64,000 nt of DNA from Alphaproteobacteria bacterium (GCA_009928665.1 SACF01000020.1:1-64000), one strand, 5' to 3'. Positions 44,080 to 53,911 are shown, numbered from the stretch's first letter. The notes: generated from the sequence alone by a model not told the origin. A program made the numbers and translations.

Positions 44080-46347
44080 TCACCAGGCCGATATGGGTGG
44101 AATACCAGGAGGACATTCATATTTCCTTTTTTCATCAGGAACCATACCGGTTTCGCAGAAAACGCCTATTTCCGTGATCCGGGCATGAAAGGCTCCTCCG
44201 GCAGCAACCCGGGTAAGAGGATAAAGAGAAATCCGCTGACCGGCAATCAGATCAACTGCAGCGCCAGTTTCTACCATAAATCCCGTATCATTTCCGGATG
44301 TGGTTATGACCTGAACGGCATCGAAACACCGGGATTCACCTTCCGGGATCACGACATTGTTCAGGTTGATTTGGATGGGCATCAGGCTGTCGTGGGCAAC
44401 CATTCGTATAAAAACCGGCAGTTCGGTAACCCGGAAGGTAACGGTATCATTTTGGATTGGAAGAGGGGTTTTCACTCCTGTGGCAGATCCCATCCGGGGC
44501 CTGATTTGCCAGACCAGGCTGTGCGGGGGTACTTTCATCGAAAAGTCATTCACAATCCGGTTTGTTGCGCTGGTAAACCAGACGACATGGACGGCCGTGT
44601 CGCCTCCCGCCGACAGGAACTGGTAGATATTCAGGGAGTCCTGATTTGAGGGGATTTCCTGGTCGAAAATAAGTCCGGTTAACTGATTTTTCATGGCCGA
44701 AACATAATACCACGATTTTTTTGGCTGGTGTCCGTACCAGATCTCACCGGTCAGTCCGGAGCTGTTATATTTATTTGGATTGGGAGCATTGGCATCGCGC
44801 AGCATGAACACAAAAGCCTTGTCAACACCGGCTGCTACTGCCTCGAGATACGAGCGCAAAATCCATGCTCCCTGCACTTCAAAAATGTCGTTGGTATCGA
44901 TAGTAACGGCGGCCTGTTCGCTTTCGGGATTGGTGTCGTAACCGAATTCGGAAAGCCAGATCTCTTTTCCGGGCATACAGGAATCGCGCCATGCGACAAT
45001 TTCTTTCAGTTTTTGTTTTAAGCTGTCTGCTTCCGGACTGATCCCGTGAATATTATTTGCCGAATAATGGTGGAAATTAAGAACCTCAGCCGGAAATCCG
45101 GATGTGCGGTTAAAATCACTCCAAAGCTTCATGCATCTCAGGTATTCCAGGTTAAGACCGGTCAGTCCTGCCATCACCATTTTGATCTGTGGCGCTGCAT
45201 TTTTCATTCCTTTTCCCGTTCCAAGCGACTGTTCATGGCCATCGTAATCGGCGCTGCAAAGGGTTGCAAATTCATCGGGTGTAAAATAGGCCGGTCGGCC
45301 CCACCATGTTTTATCCGGTTCATTCCAGTTTTCCAGGTACGCAATGCGGTCGCTGCCGCTGAACCGGGATTGGTCGGGTCTCAGTTTCAGCAAGGTATCG
45401 TTCACGTTACCTGATCCGTATCGTGCGGCAAACTGAAACATATAATCCGAATGTTCGATATAGGATGCCGGATCAAGTGGATTCCCGTTGTTCCGGATGG
45501 GTTTGTTCTGGGTGAGTGAATCGATGAAGTTCGTCATGTAAAGGGCTGAACCCTGCAGGTCGGGGCTGGTAGTGAGTTCATAATCTTTCAATTGCTGGTA
45601 AAATCCGTCAAAGTTGAAGGCCCACCCCGGACCGCTTACCCAGCTTGGATTCCACGCGTACTGGTTATCGGGATATCCCTGGTAGGTGGTATCTAAATTA
45701 CCCTCATCCCATCCCCAGTTATGGTATTCGCGGATGGAACCGGCACAGGCTAATTTATCAATCGGATCATCTACAAATCCGTTAACTCCCATGAAGTGAT
45801 TCATTGCAGGGCGGGGATGCACTACGGGTACCGGTGCCGGCGGGTAATTGCCAACAAGTTGTCCGTAAAGTACAATTTCGGCGATCCGGACGGAAGGACT
45901 GCGGTATTTCAGCATTATAAAACGGCTGGTATCCTGGAGGGGGATGTTTCGCCAGGCATTGTACATATCGAGGACTACGCGGCTCTTTAGTTCCCAGGAA
46001 GAGGGATCGCCGGTGTAGATACTGAGGGTGTCGCAATCATTCACGTCGTAAAACCACAGGGCATTGAGGATATGACTTCTTCCCAGATCGAGAACCACCA
46101 TGGCGGGATAATATATCTCAGCGTAGACCCAACCAGGTGAAAAAACCGTCAGGGGATCCCCGCCCTGGCCGGCTGCAGGATCACCGGCCAGCGCTTGTTC
46201 ATCCACCAGCATACCGGCGCTTCCCCGGGTGGAAAAATTATACAGCATTGTTTCGTTCAGCGGTAACTTCGACTGGGACAGAACGCAGACCGGGATGATC
46301 AGCAACACAACCGGGAGTATGTTTCTCAGGAACTGGTATCGTTTCAT
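44080..46347 (-). CDS. Secreted glycoside-hydrolase-like protein
   Basis: 755 residues from ATG 46347; the frame extends 14 codons upstream, but MKRYQFLRNILPVVLLIIPV starts the signal peptide and overlaps the previous stop (ATGA). Residues about 30-175 look like a carbohydrate-binding beta-sandwich (AEIYYPAMVVLDLGRSHIL, WRNIPLQDTSRFIMLKY). The central domain is a (beta/alpha)8 glycosidase of clan A type, with YLENWNEPDKTWW (likely acid/base Glu) and EIWLSEFGYDT (likely nucleophile Glu), similar to GH39 and GH5-like proteins. The C-terminal 150 residues are beta-rich. The substrate is unknown. It is coupled to the aldo/keto reductase gene. Confidence 0.7.
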   Translation of the reverse strand: MKRYQFLRNILPVVLLIIPVCVLSQSKLPLNETMLYNFSTRGSAGMLVDEQALAGDPAAGQGGDPLTVFSPGWVYAEIYYPAMVVLDLGRSHILNALWFYDVNDCDTLSIYTGDPSSWELKSRVVLDMYNAWRNIPLQDTSRFIMLKYRSPSVRIAEIVLYGQLVGNYPPAPVPVVHPRPAMNHFMGVNGFVDDPIDKLACAGSIREYHNWGWDEGNLDTTYQGYPDNQYAWNPSWVSGPGWAFNFDGFYQQLKDYELTTSPDLQGSALYMTNFIDSLTQNKPIRNNGNPLDPASYIEHSDYMFQFAARYGSGNVNDTLLKLRPDQSRFSGSDRIAYLENWNEPDKTWWGRPAYFTPDEFATLCSADYDGHEQSLGTGKGMKNAAPQIKMVMAGLTGLNLEYLRCMKLWSDFNRTSGFPAEVLNFHHYSANNIHGISPEADSLKQKLKEIVAWRDSCMPGKEIWLSEFGYDTNPESEQAAVTIDTNDIFEVQGAWILRSYLEAVAAGVDKAFVFMLRDANAPNPNKYNSSGLTGEIWYGHQPKKSWYYVSAMKNQLTGLIFDQEIPSNQDSLNIYQFLSAGGDTAVHVVWFTSATNRIVNDFSMKVPPHSLVWQIRPRMGSATGVKTPLPIQNDTVTFRVTELPVFIRMVAHDSLMPIQINLNNVVIPEGESRCFDAVQVITTSGNDTGFMVETGAAVDLIAGQRISLYPLTRVAAGGAFHARITEIGVFCETGMVPDEKRKYECPPGIPPISAW

Positions 46348-47267
46348 GGCAATTCCTTTCCGCGGGAGGCTGTAAAGATCCGGTACCACTGTTCGAGGCT
46401 CATGTCGAGATCCAACGCTTCGCAGGCCGTTTTGATGCGGTTGATATTTCCGGAACCCACCACCGGGATGATTCCGGCCGGATGTTTCAGGAGCCAGGTA
46501 TAAATTACCTGATCGACCGATCGCGCCTGCATCTCACCGGCAATTGTGCGCAGGGTCATCAGAACGCCGGATCCCCTGTCATCGGGAGGGTTGAGAATCC
46601 GTCCGCCACCCAGCGGGGACCATGCCATGGGTCTGATTCTTTCCCTGAGAAAGAAGTCGATGTTCCCATTGTCAAAATGTTCCAATGTAAGGGGAGAAAT
46701 TTCGACCTGGTTGGTGACCAGCTTCTCATCGGTGAATGCATTCAGCATTTCAAACTGTGAGGGGGTAAAATTGGAAACCCCGAAGTGAAGTACCTTACCA
46801 TCTTTTTTCAAAGTTCTGAAAGCGCGGGCAACCGTTTCCGGATCAAAGAAGGGGGCAGGCCGGTGGAGCAGGAGTAAATCAATATGATCGGTCCTGAAAT
46901 TTTTCAGCGAAGATTCGACCGAAGCGATGATATGATCGAAACTATAATCATAATACTTGATCTTCCGGTCGGGAAATTTATCTGATTTCAACAGGATTCC
47001 ACACTTGGTAATGATCTCAATCCGGTTGCGGAATCCGGGATTTACCATCAGAATTTCACCGAGAAGGGGTTCACAACTATAGTTTCCGTAAATATCGGCA
47101 TGATCGAATGAGGTCACACCCAGATCGACCAGTTCTTCCAGGAAAGATTGCAGCTCAGGGCGGGTCAGCTTCCATCCGGCCATACGCATCTGTCCATGCA
47201 CGATCCGTGATAAACCGAAATCAGCCGTGAGCATGGTTCTGTTTATAGTTCCATTCTTTTGCGTCAT
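46344..47267 (-). CDS. Aldo/keto reductase
   Basis: 307 residues from ATG 47267 (MTQKNGTINRT); the 17 codons upstream look non-coding. The TIM-barrel landmarks are SFDHADIYGNYSCEPLLGE (catalytic Asp and Tyr), RIEIITKCGI (Lys), DLLLLHRPAP (His), HFGVSNFTPSQFEML, TNQVEISPL and GIIPVVGSGNINRI (NADPH site). It resembles the YdhF-type oxidoreductases. Its stop overlaps the start of the glycosidase-like gene (ATGA), so it may handle a sugar released by that enzyme; that is inference. Confidence 0.9.
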   Translation of the reverse strand: MTQKNGTINRTMLTADFGLSRIVHGQMRMAGWKLTRPELQSFLEELVDLGVTSFDHADIYGNYSCEPLLGEILMVNPGFRNRIEIITKCGILLKSDKFPDRKIKYYDYSFDHIIASVESSLKNFRTDHIDLLLLHRPAPFFDPETVARAFRTLKKDGKVLHFGVSNFTPSQFEMLNAFTDEKLVTNQVEISPLTLEHFDNGNIDFFLRERIRPMAWSPLGGGRILNPPDDRGSGVLMTLRTIAGEMQARSVDQVIYTWLLKHPAGIIPVVGSGNINRIKTACEALDLDMSLEQWYRIFTASRGKELP

Positions 47268-47307
47268 TACTATTTCGTTTGTTTGGCAACAAAAGATCCA
47301 TCTATTG

Positions 47308-47315
47308 CAAAGGTA
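47308..47315 (-). promoter_or_regulatory. -7 box of the aldo/keto reductase operon
   Basis: Plus-strand CAAAGGTA reads TACCTTTG on the minus strand, 40 bases before ATG 47267. Confidence 0.55.
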
Positions 47316-47391
47316 CAAAATGTGGTGACGCTGACAGGAGGCGATTTACACAGGGTCATTCACAGTGCCTTCGCGGGAGCCGGTTTTTTTG

Positions 47392-47399
47392 TACTTTTG
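47392..47399 (+). promoter_or_regulatory. -7 box of the STAS-kinase gene
   Basis: TACTTTTG matches TAnnTTTG, 27 bases before ATG 47427. This supports 47427 rather than the frame opening at 47259. Confidence 0.55.
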
Positions 47400-47426
47400 A
47401 CTGTTATCAAACAAATCATCTCAGGG

Positions 47427-49721
47427 ATGGAACTCATTACCGACGAAAAAAAACGGGTTATAAAACTTTCCGGGAGGCTTGACGGAAACACCAGCAGGGA
47501 TTTGGACCAGGTATTAATTACCCTGACCGGGGAAGCCCGTGATATTATCCTTGATCTCTCTGAATGTTCCTATTTGTCGAGCGCCGGTATCAGGATCCTT
47601 TTATCGGCCCAGAAGCGGCTGCAACCTAATCAATTTCAATTATTTATTGTTGGTGCAAGTATAGAGGTTCAACACATTTTTGAAATGGCCGGACTTCAAC
47701 GGATTCTGCCCATGGCATCCGATGTTGAAAGTGCGCTGGCGGTCATCCATGCAGCAAAAAAAGGCGCCAACGAGGAGACAGCTATCCCGGTGGATCAGCA
47801 AATTTTTGTTTACAGGACGAACGGAGGTCATTCCGTGAAGGCGGAAATCAATACGGAGGCAGAGATTCTGAGCTGCCGCGATCTGGAAGGTGCGCTTGGT
47901 TACGGTGCAGTTTCTGATGGTTCCGGTTTCCCGGGTGATGATTTTTTTGTCACGATCGGTTCCTGCACCGGGTTTATCCCGACGGATCCTGCCTCGGATC
48001 CCGATTTCAGGATTATTGCGGATCCCGTAAAGACTGGTTTTCCGGTGCGTTACGCGCTTTCATTCGGAAACACGCCATCCGGGACATTGAGAATGGCGAC
48101 AGAGGGTGTCGTGAACTTACGGCAGTTAACCCGGGCGCTTCAGACACTCCGGGACAAAAACATGTTGCCGGGGAACATTTTTTACCTGGTAGCGATAAAT
48201 CATCATGCGGAATATCCCTCGCTGAATGTACTCCTTATTGCAACGGATGCCGAGGTGAAAACTGCAGCAGGGAACCGTTTCAATATATCCGATTGGTTTT
48301 GGGGCAGACAAGACGCTGAACAGCAGGCCGGTGGCAATCCGATCGGTGGAACAGGAAGCTGTGTTATCGAACCGGGATACCGGTTTGCAGGGATCACCTT
48401 CCAATTGGTCAAAGTTGATAAAATAACGGAAACCACCCTGCTCAGCGAATTCATCGACCGGCATCTGACTTTTGAAAATATCACGGCTATCGTACCGGCG
48501 GAGGCAGGTCTTCATATTGAAAATCCTTTTATCTGGTTGTTTTCACCGGAAACGTTTGCCGAAGGCGCCGGGAAAAGGGTGATCATTGAGACAGCGCCCG
48601 GCATGATACTGGAACCGAACAAGAAATTCCTGGCAAGGCTTTTATATACCGATTCCTCCCGGCTGATACTGAACCCCCTTCACGGAGGGTATTCGGCGCA
48701 AACCTATCATGTTACCTCTTACGACCATGAGGGAAGAAAGATGCGGCCAACGGTACTCAAAGTCGCAAGTCGAGCCCTGATCACCCGGGAATCGGAACGA
48801 TGCCAGAAATATGCCCTTCCGTATATTTTCAACAACTGTGCGGTGGTGTTGGGAACAGAGCGTTTCGGAGATTCCATGGCGCTCCGCTATAATTTTGTCG
48901 GGATCGGCGGGGAGGCAAGTCAGTTAAAATGGCTTACTCATTATTACTATGACTCGGACCTGGATTTCCTGGAACCCTTATTCGATAAAATATTTCTGCA
49001 GATCCTCAAGCCCTGGTACGGTCAACCGGTTAAGAAGACCATATTTCCATTCAAGGATCATGATCCGACCCGGACTTTTTTCCCGCATATTTACAAAACG
49101 GCGGAGGAAATCCTTGGCATTTCAGATGAGATGCAGTACTTAAAGATTTCCGAGTCCGGGTGGCCTATCCTGAACCCCTACTGGTTTTTAAAACGGGAAT
49201 ATGAACGGAACCGTGAATGGAGCCTGGTTTTCAATACCGGTATCTGCCACGGGGATCTGAACATGCAGAATATTCTTCTTGATGAGAACCGGAATATTTA
49301 CCTGATTGATTTTTCGGAAACCCGTCCCCGGTCGGTCGTCTCTGATTTTGCCCGGCTCGAGGCCATTTTTCTGGTCGACAATGCTCCCATTGAGAATGAG
49401 TCGGACATGAAATCCTACCTTGAATTTATCCGGCGTTTTTATGAATGTAAAAACCTGGGTGACCGGCCGGAGATCAAATATGCAGGGAAACATCCTGAAA
49501 AGGTGGCGAAGAATGCCGGTCTGACCATTAAAATGAGGGAATATGCCTTTACCAGCGCTGAAGGTGATCAGAATTCAGTTCCTTATTACGTTGCATTGCT
49601 CGAATGGGTGCTTCCGATGGTCTGTTATACCTCCCTGCCCTATCCTTTGAAACGGTTGTCGATGTTCGTTTCATCCCTTCTTTGTGAAAAAGTGAACACG
49701 CACTTACTCACACAATTGTGA
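47427..49721 (+). CDS. STAS domain fused to APH-like kinase
   Basis: 764 residues from ATG 47427. Residues 1-105 are a STAS anti-sigma-antagonist domain (KRVIKLSGRLDGNTS, ILDLSECSYLSSAGIRILL; phosphorylatable Ser region). Residues about 120-400 form one or two domains I cannot assign (SCRDLEGALGYGAVSDG, MLPGNIFYLVAINHHAEYP). The C-terminal half is an aminoglycoside-phosphotransferase-like kinase: glycine loop in LHGGYSAQTYHV, Lys445 in TVLKVAS, H608GDLNMQN (catalytic loop) and YLIDFSE (metal Asp). All catalytic residues are present. The fold resembles the ternary-complex-associated TCAD9 group. No partner (anti-sigma factor, phosphatase) is adjacent. The 3' end overlaps the convergent TPR gene by 18 bases. 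Confidence 0.75.
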   Translation: MELITDEKKRVIKLSGRLDGNTSRDLDQVLITLTGEARDIILDLSECSYLSSAGIRILLSAQKRLQPNQFQLFIVGASIEVQHIFEMAGLQRILPMASDVESALAVIHAAKKGANEETAIPVDQQIFVYRTNGGHSVKAEINTEAEILSCRDLEGALGYGAVSDGSGFPGDDFFVTIGSCTGFIPTDPASDPDFRIIADPVKTGFPVRYALSFGNTPSGTLRMATEGVVNLRQLTRALQTLRDKNMLPGNIFYLVAINHHAEYPSLNVLLIATDAEVKTAAGNRFNISDWFWGRQDAEQQAGGNPIGGTGSCVIEPGYRFAGITFQLVKVDKITETTLLSEFIDRHLTFENITAIVPAEAGLHIENPFIWLFSPETFAEGAGKRVIIETAPGMILEPNKKFLARLLYTDSSRLILNPLHGGYSAQTYHVTSYDHEGRKMRPTVLKVASRALITRESERCQKYALPYIFNNCAVVLGTERFGDSMALRYNFVGIGGEASQLKWLTHYYYDSDLDFLEPLFDKIFLQILKPWYGQPVKKTIFPFKDHDPTRTFFPHIYKTAEEILGISDEMQYLKISESGWPILNPYWFLKREYERNREWSLVFNTGICHGDLNMQNILLDENRNIYLIDFSETRPRSVVSDFARLEAIFLVDNAPIENESDMKSYLEFIRRFYECKNLGDRPEIKYAGKHPEKVAKNAGLTIKMREYAFTSAEGDQNSVPYYVALLEWVLPMVCYTSLPYPLKRLSMFVSSLLCEKVNTHLLTQL

Positions 49722-51728
49722 GATGGCGGTTTTTGCCGGGGTGAAGTCCAGGGTAGCCGCTTTCTTGAAATCATCGCAGGCTGCTTGTTTGTTGCCCTCA
49801 TAGAAAGCAGCAAGTCCGCGGTTATAATAGGCTGCTGAATAATCGGTTTTCAGTTCGATGGCATGGGTGTAGTCGGCGATGGCTTCACGGTATTTCTTTT
49901 CGGAAAGGTAATAGTTTCCACGGTTATAGTAGGCATTGATAAATCCGGGTTTCAGGTCGATTGCCTTGTTGAAGTCCTGAAGAGCCTCCATTTTTTCATT
50001 TCCGATCATATGGGCTACACCCCGGTTGAGGTACGAATCGGCGAATGCAGGATCGGCCTTTATCGCGTTGGTAAAATCGACGATGGCTTCCGGATAGCGT
50101 TTCAGGTTCATGTACAGTGTGCCCCGGTTATAGTAAGCCATCGGGAATTGGGGTTTCAATTCAAGGGTTCGCTGAAAATCCCGAAGCGCTTCCTCATTTC
50201 TTCCCACATTACGGAGCGCCACGCCGCGGTTGAACCAGGCTTCAGGATTTTCGGGTTTCAGATTGATGGCCTGGTCAAAGTCGGCAATCGCTTCGGCATG
50301 TTTATTCTGACGGCTGCGTGCAATACCCCTGTTCAAAAAGACAATCGGGTAAACCGGATTCAGTTCAATGGCACGGGTAAAGTCGCTCACCGACTCGTCG
50401 TAACGCTCCTGGTTCATCAGCACAATACCCCTGTTGTTATAGGCGTATTCAACAGCCGGATCTTTTTTAATCACGTCATTCCACAGGGTGAGGTCATCTT
50501 TCCATATGGTGCAGCGTAAAAAAGTTTGTACTCCGAAAAATAATGTAAATGCGATCAACAGTGCCCCGATAGCATAACGATATCCTTTATCCCACAGGAA
50601 TTTGACACCCACACCAGCCAGAAAAAAGATCCCGATCGACGGTATGTAGCTGTAGCGATCGGCCATCATGGCATTCCCGACCGGCAGCAGTTGAAGTACC
50701 AAAAAAATTGTGATGGTGAAAAAAACCAGTCCGAAGAAAAGATCCCTGGAGCGCCGGAAGGAATATATCATCACCGCAACCAGGGCGGCCATGATGAAGA
50801 GGCACAAGTACATGGATCCCGGGATCAGATCGCCGCTGCGCACCGGATATGGATAGAAGGCGCTCAGGTTGACGGGCAGCAGCAATTTACCCAGATATGA
50901 AAGGAAGGAACAGGATGCAAAAACGATCCTGTGAAAGAAGGAGAAACGGGCGTGGTCCGCAATGGCTTCGGTTGATCCCTGGGCAATTATGGCAATGATA
51001 CCGAAGAGGAGCGACAGCACAAAAAAGGGAATCTTCTCAAGCCAAACGATTTTGCTGAATTTTCTGCCTCTGAAATAGTCAATCAGGAGCAGAACTACCG
51101 GCAACGAGACTGCCATGGCCTTCGACAACAAAGAAGCCGTAAAGAACAGCAGGGTGATGAAAAAGTACTTTCGGGACTTGTCCTCAAGATATTTCAGGTA
51201 GAAGATGCAGGATAAGAGGAAAAACAAGGTATAAAGCAGATCCTTCAACTCAGCGACCCAGGCCACCGATTCGACGTGCAAGGGATGGATCCCGAACAGC
51301 AAGGCTGTTACCAGCGCCACTACCGACCCTCTGTTCAACCGTTTTATTACGATAAAAACCAGTACCACATTGATCAGGTGTAACAACAGGTTCACCCCGT
51401 GATAGCCGGCAGGGGCGGATCCGAACAACCGGTATTCGAGCGCCAGTGTCAGCATGGTCAACGGGTGGTAGTTACCCATCACCGGTTGCGTAAACAGTTC
51501 CCATAAGTTTCCTGATTGTACCAACTGGTTTTTCGTGAGGTAGGGTTCATCATCCCAGGCCAGGAGGCCGTTGCGTAAAGCGGGGATGGAAACCAGGAAA
51601 GTGAGGGCGATAATCCCGCCCAGGATGATCCACGTTATCCGTTTCGTGGGTTCCTCCAGGTTCCTTGATGATCCCTGATCCGGCTTTTTCGGGGAGGCAA
51701 TGTTTTTTGGTTTTTTTCGCTGCATCAA
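49704..51728 (-). CDS. Membrane protein with C-terminal TPR array (TMTC-like)
   Basis: 674 residues. A basic N-terminal tail (MMQRKKPKNIASPKKPDQGS) is followed by about ten membrane helices at 33-420, with LLAWDDEPYLTKNQLVQ after the first, YHPLTMLTLALEYRLFG, and HPLHVESVAWVAELKDLL. These loops resemble the mannosyltransferase-like TMTC/DUF1736 proteins; the Asp-Asp-Glu in the first loop is where glycosyltransferases bind metal. The last 240 residues are about seven TPR units of 34 residues (AIELNPVYPIVFLNRGIAR, AINLKPENPEAWFNRGVAL and so on). It may transfer sugar to proteins held by the TPRs; untested. Confidence 0.8.
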   Translation of the reverse strand: MMQRKKPKNIASPKKPDQGSSRNLEEPTKRITWIILGGIIALTFLVSIPALRNGLLAWDDEPYLTKNQLVQSGNLWELFTQPVMGNYHPLTMLTLALEYRLFGSAPAGYHGVNLLLHLINVVLVFIVIKRLNRGSVVALVTALLFGIHPLHVESVAWVAELKDLLYTLFFLLSCIFYLKYLEDKSRKYFFITLLFFTASLLSKAMAVSLPVVLLLIDYFRGRKFSKIVWLEKIPFFVLSLLFGIIAIIAQGSTEAIADHARFSFFHRIVFASCSFLSYLGKLLLPVNLSAFYPYPVRSGDLIPGSMYLCLFIMAALVAVMIYSFRRSRDLFFGLVFFTITIFLVLQLLPVGNAMMADRYSYIPSIGIFFLAGVGVKFLWDKGYRYAIGALLIAFTLFFGVQTFLRCTIWKDDLTLWNDVIKKDPAVEYAYNNRGIVLMNQERYDESVSDFTRAIELNPVYPIVFLNRGIARSRQNKHAEAIADFDQAINLKPENPEAWFNRGVALRNVGRNEEALRDFQRTLELKPQFPMAYYNRGTLYMNLKRYPEAIVDFTNAIKADPAFADSYLNRGVAHMIGNEKMEALQDFNKAIDLKPGFINAYYNRGNYYLSEKKYREAIADYTHAIELKTDYSAAYYNRGLAAFYEGNKQAACDDFKKAATLDFTPAKTAISQLCE

Positions 51729-51769
51729 AAGTCTGTTTAAATTTAGTTTGTCAGGTGAAAACCTAATAT

Positions 51770-51821
51770 ATTTACGATTGACACGATTTACGATTGTAGA
51801 TCATGTTCAATCGTAAATTTA
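51770..51821. repeat. AATCGTAAATC dispersed repeat, copy 2
   Basis: TTTACGATTGACACGATTTACGATTG followed by TAGATCATGTTCAATCGTAAATTT. Same words as 14448-14486, partly inverted, so the element is itself an imperfect inverted repeat. Confidence 0.65.
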
Positions 51822-51850
51822 AAACAGTCTCTAAATATTATACTACTGTT

Positions 51851-53890
51851 TCATTCCTGAAAAAGGATTGTAGCCGAAACCGGCTCAATCTCAAGGGAGC
51901 CTGACAGCATTGGCGCAGCATCGGGAAATTGATGGTTCATCAGGACTACGTTCCAGTTCCCGGCGGGAAGATCGATTTTTTTAAGTTCTTCGGAACCATT
52001 AAAGATCATGAGAATTCTTAACCATGGATCTTGGTTCGCATGGTTGCCGATCACGTAAGCAATAAGCTGTGGATCTTTGACGGGCAGAAAGGCCAGGTTT
52101 TCGCTGATCATCTCCCGGGTGGTCATGCGAAAGGCGGGGTGTGATTTGCGCAGGCTTATCAAACCTTTGTAAAAGTCAACTAGGTCGCGGTTCTCAAATT
52201 TCCAATCCCAGTCGATCCGGTTGACCGAGTCGGGTTTATTGAATGAATTGTGTTCGCCGTTTTTGGTTCTTTTCATTTCCACGCCGGCATGCAAAAACGG
52301 GATTCCCTGGGAGGTCAGTACAATGGTATTGGCCAGTTTATGCATTTTCAGCAGGGTCGCTTCGTCGGCATCGGGGCGGGAGGCTTTCAATTTATCGTAC
52401 AGGGTCTGGTTGTCATGGCAGGAGACATAGTTGATCACCGAACCGGGATTGGTGGTATAAGGTTCTTTGGAGTAGTTCACCTGTTTAAAGTCAATCTGCG
52501 GGTGGTCGCCGGCCGCAACGATTCCGAATTTTACCGACTCGGCCATTCCGGGGTTCCCGCTTGCAAAGCCGGTACTCTTTTCGTCAAACACGCTTCCTTT
52601 AATGCCATCGCGGATGTCATCGCTGAAAACGGCAATCCGATCCAGTTCCCGGGCGTGCTTTTTCAGGGCCCGGAAGTTTTCAGGCAGCGGTGAATCGCCG
52701 GCGGTCCATCCCTCCCCGTAGAGGAGGATGGAAGGATTTATGGCATGGAGTGTCGCCGAAATAAGGTTCATCGTTTCAATGTCATGGATTGCCATCAGGT
52801 CGAAGCGAAAACCATCGACATGATATTCCTTAACCCAGTATTGCAGTGATTCGATCATGAATTTTCGCATCATTGCCCGGTCGCTCGCGGTTTCATTTCC
52901 GCAGGCCGAGGCATTACTGTACGTTCCATCCTTTTGCCACTGGCGGTAATAATATCCCGGGACCAACTGATTGAAATTGGAATTTCCGGTCCGTCCGGTA
53001 TGATTGTAAACCACATCCATCACGACCCGCAGCCCTTTCCGGTGCATCGATTGGACCATCTTCTTGAATTCTCTGATGCGAACCTTACCCTCTTCAGGGT
53101 CTGAAGCATAGGATCCTTCGGGGACGTTGTAATTCTGAGGGTCATACCCCCAGTTAAATTGTGGAACTTCCGGCTTTGATTCATCGATGCTGCAGAAATC
53201 GAAGGAGGGAAGCAAATGAACATGGGTCACCCCCATTTCGGCAATGTGGTCGATTCCCGTAATTTGACCGTGGCTGTTGCGTGTTCCGGTTTCGGTGAAG
53301 GCAAGGAATTTCCCTTTGTTCGTCATCCCCGAATTGGGCGCCACCGAAAAATCGCGTACATGCAATTCATAGAGCACGGCATCGGTGGGATTGCGGAACT
53401 CCGGCGACCGGTCCTGATCCCAATCGGGCGGATCGGTTTCGTTCAGGTCGATGATTTGTCCGCGCATGCCGTTCACCCCTACTGCTTTGGCATAGGGGTC
53501 GGGCACTTCGCTGCCCCATTTTCCTTTAAACTTTGCCTGAAGGGTGTAATAGCGGCCTTTGTAGTCGCCCTCAAGTATGACCGACCAAACCCCCATGTCA
53601 TTTTTCCGGCATTTGAATTCCCCGATCAGGTCATTCCCGGTGGGAGTCCGGTAGAGTTTCAGTTTCATTGCCTGTGCTGCAGGCGACCATATATTGCAGA
53701 CTGTCCTGGTTTCCGACCAGGTCACTCCCAGATCTTCCTCCAAAGCGACGGGATAGGTTTCAAAGGGATTATATACAAGGGAAGCGGGAAAAACCCGGCC
53801 AACGGATTTTTTGCCCTGAGCCAGCAGGCGCGGCAGAAAAGCCAGCGCCAGGATTGCCGTAAAAACTAAAAGAAGGATGGAATACCGCAT
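51851..53890 (-). CDS. pulA: Type I pullulanase
   Basis: 679 residues. Signal peptide (YSILLLVFTAILALAFLPRLLAQ), N-terminal CBM48-like domain (about 50-160, LGVTWSETRTVCNIWSPAA), then a GH13 barrel. The type I pullulanase motif appears as FNWGYDPQNYNVPEGSYA (Phe instead of the usual Tyr at its first position). GH13 catalytic regions: DVVYNHTG, DGFRFDLMAIHD (nucleophile Asp), LLYGEGWTAG (acid/base Glu) and YVSCHDNQT. It cleaves alpha-1,6 bonds in pullulan, glycogen or starch. The signal peptide places it in the periplasm or on the surface. It is a single gene with its own -7 box. Confidence 0.92.
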   Translation of the reverse strand: MRYSILLLVFTAILALAFLPRLLAQGKKSVGRVFPASLVYNPFETYPVALEEDLGVTWSETRTVCNIWSPAAQAMKLKLYRTPTGNDLIGEFKCRKNDMGVWSVILEGDYKGRYYTLQAKFKGKWGSEVPDPYAKAVGVNGMRGQIIDLNETDPPDWDQDRSPEFRNPTDAVLYELHVRDFSVAPNSGMTNKGKFLAFTETGTRNSHGQITGIDHIAEMGVTHVHLLPSFDFCSIDESKPEVPQFNWGYDPQNYNVPEGSYASDPEEGKVRIREFKKMVQSMHRKGLRVVMDVVYNHTGRTGNSNFNQLVPGYYYRQWQKDGTYSNASACGNETASDRAMMRKFMIESLQYWVKEYHVDGFRFDLMAIHDIETMNLISATLHAINPSILLYGEGWTAGDSPLPENFRALKKHARELDRIAVFSDDIRDGIKGSVFDEKSTGFASGNPGMAESVKFGIVAAGDHPQIDFKQVNYSKEPYTTNPGSVINYVSCHDNQTLYDKLKASRPDADEATLLKMHKLANTIVLTSQGIPFLHAGVEMKRTKNGEHNSFNKPDSVNRIDWDWKFENRDLVDFYKGLISLRKSHPAFRMTTREMISENLAFLPVKDPQLIAYVIGNHANQDPWLRILMIFNGSEELKKIDLPAGNWNVVLMNHQFPDAAPMLSGSLEIEPVSATILFQE

Positions 53891-53911
53891 GTTACAGGAT
53901 TTGAACCATCA

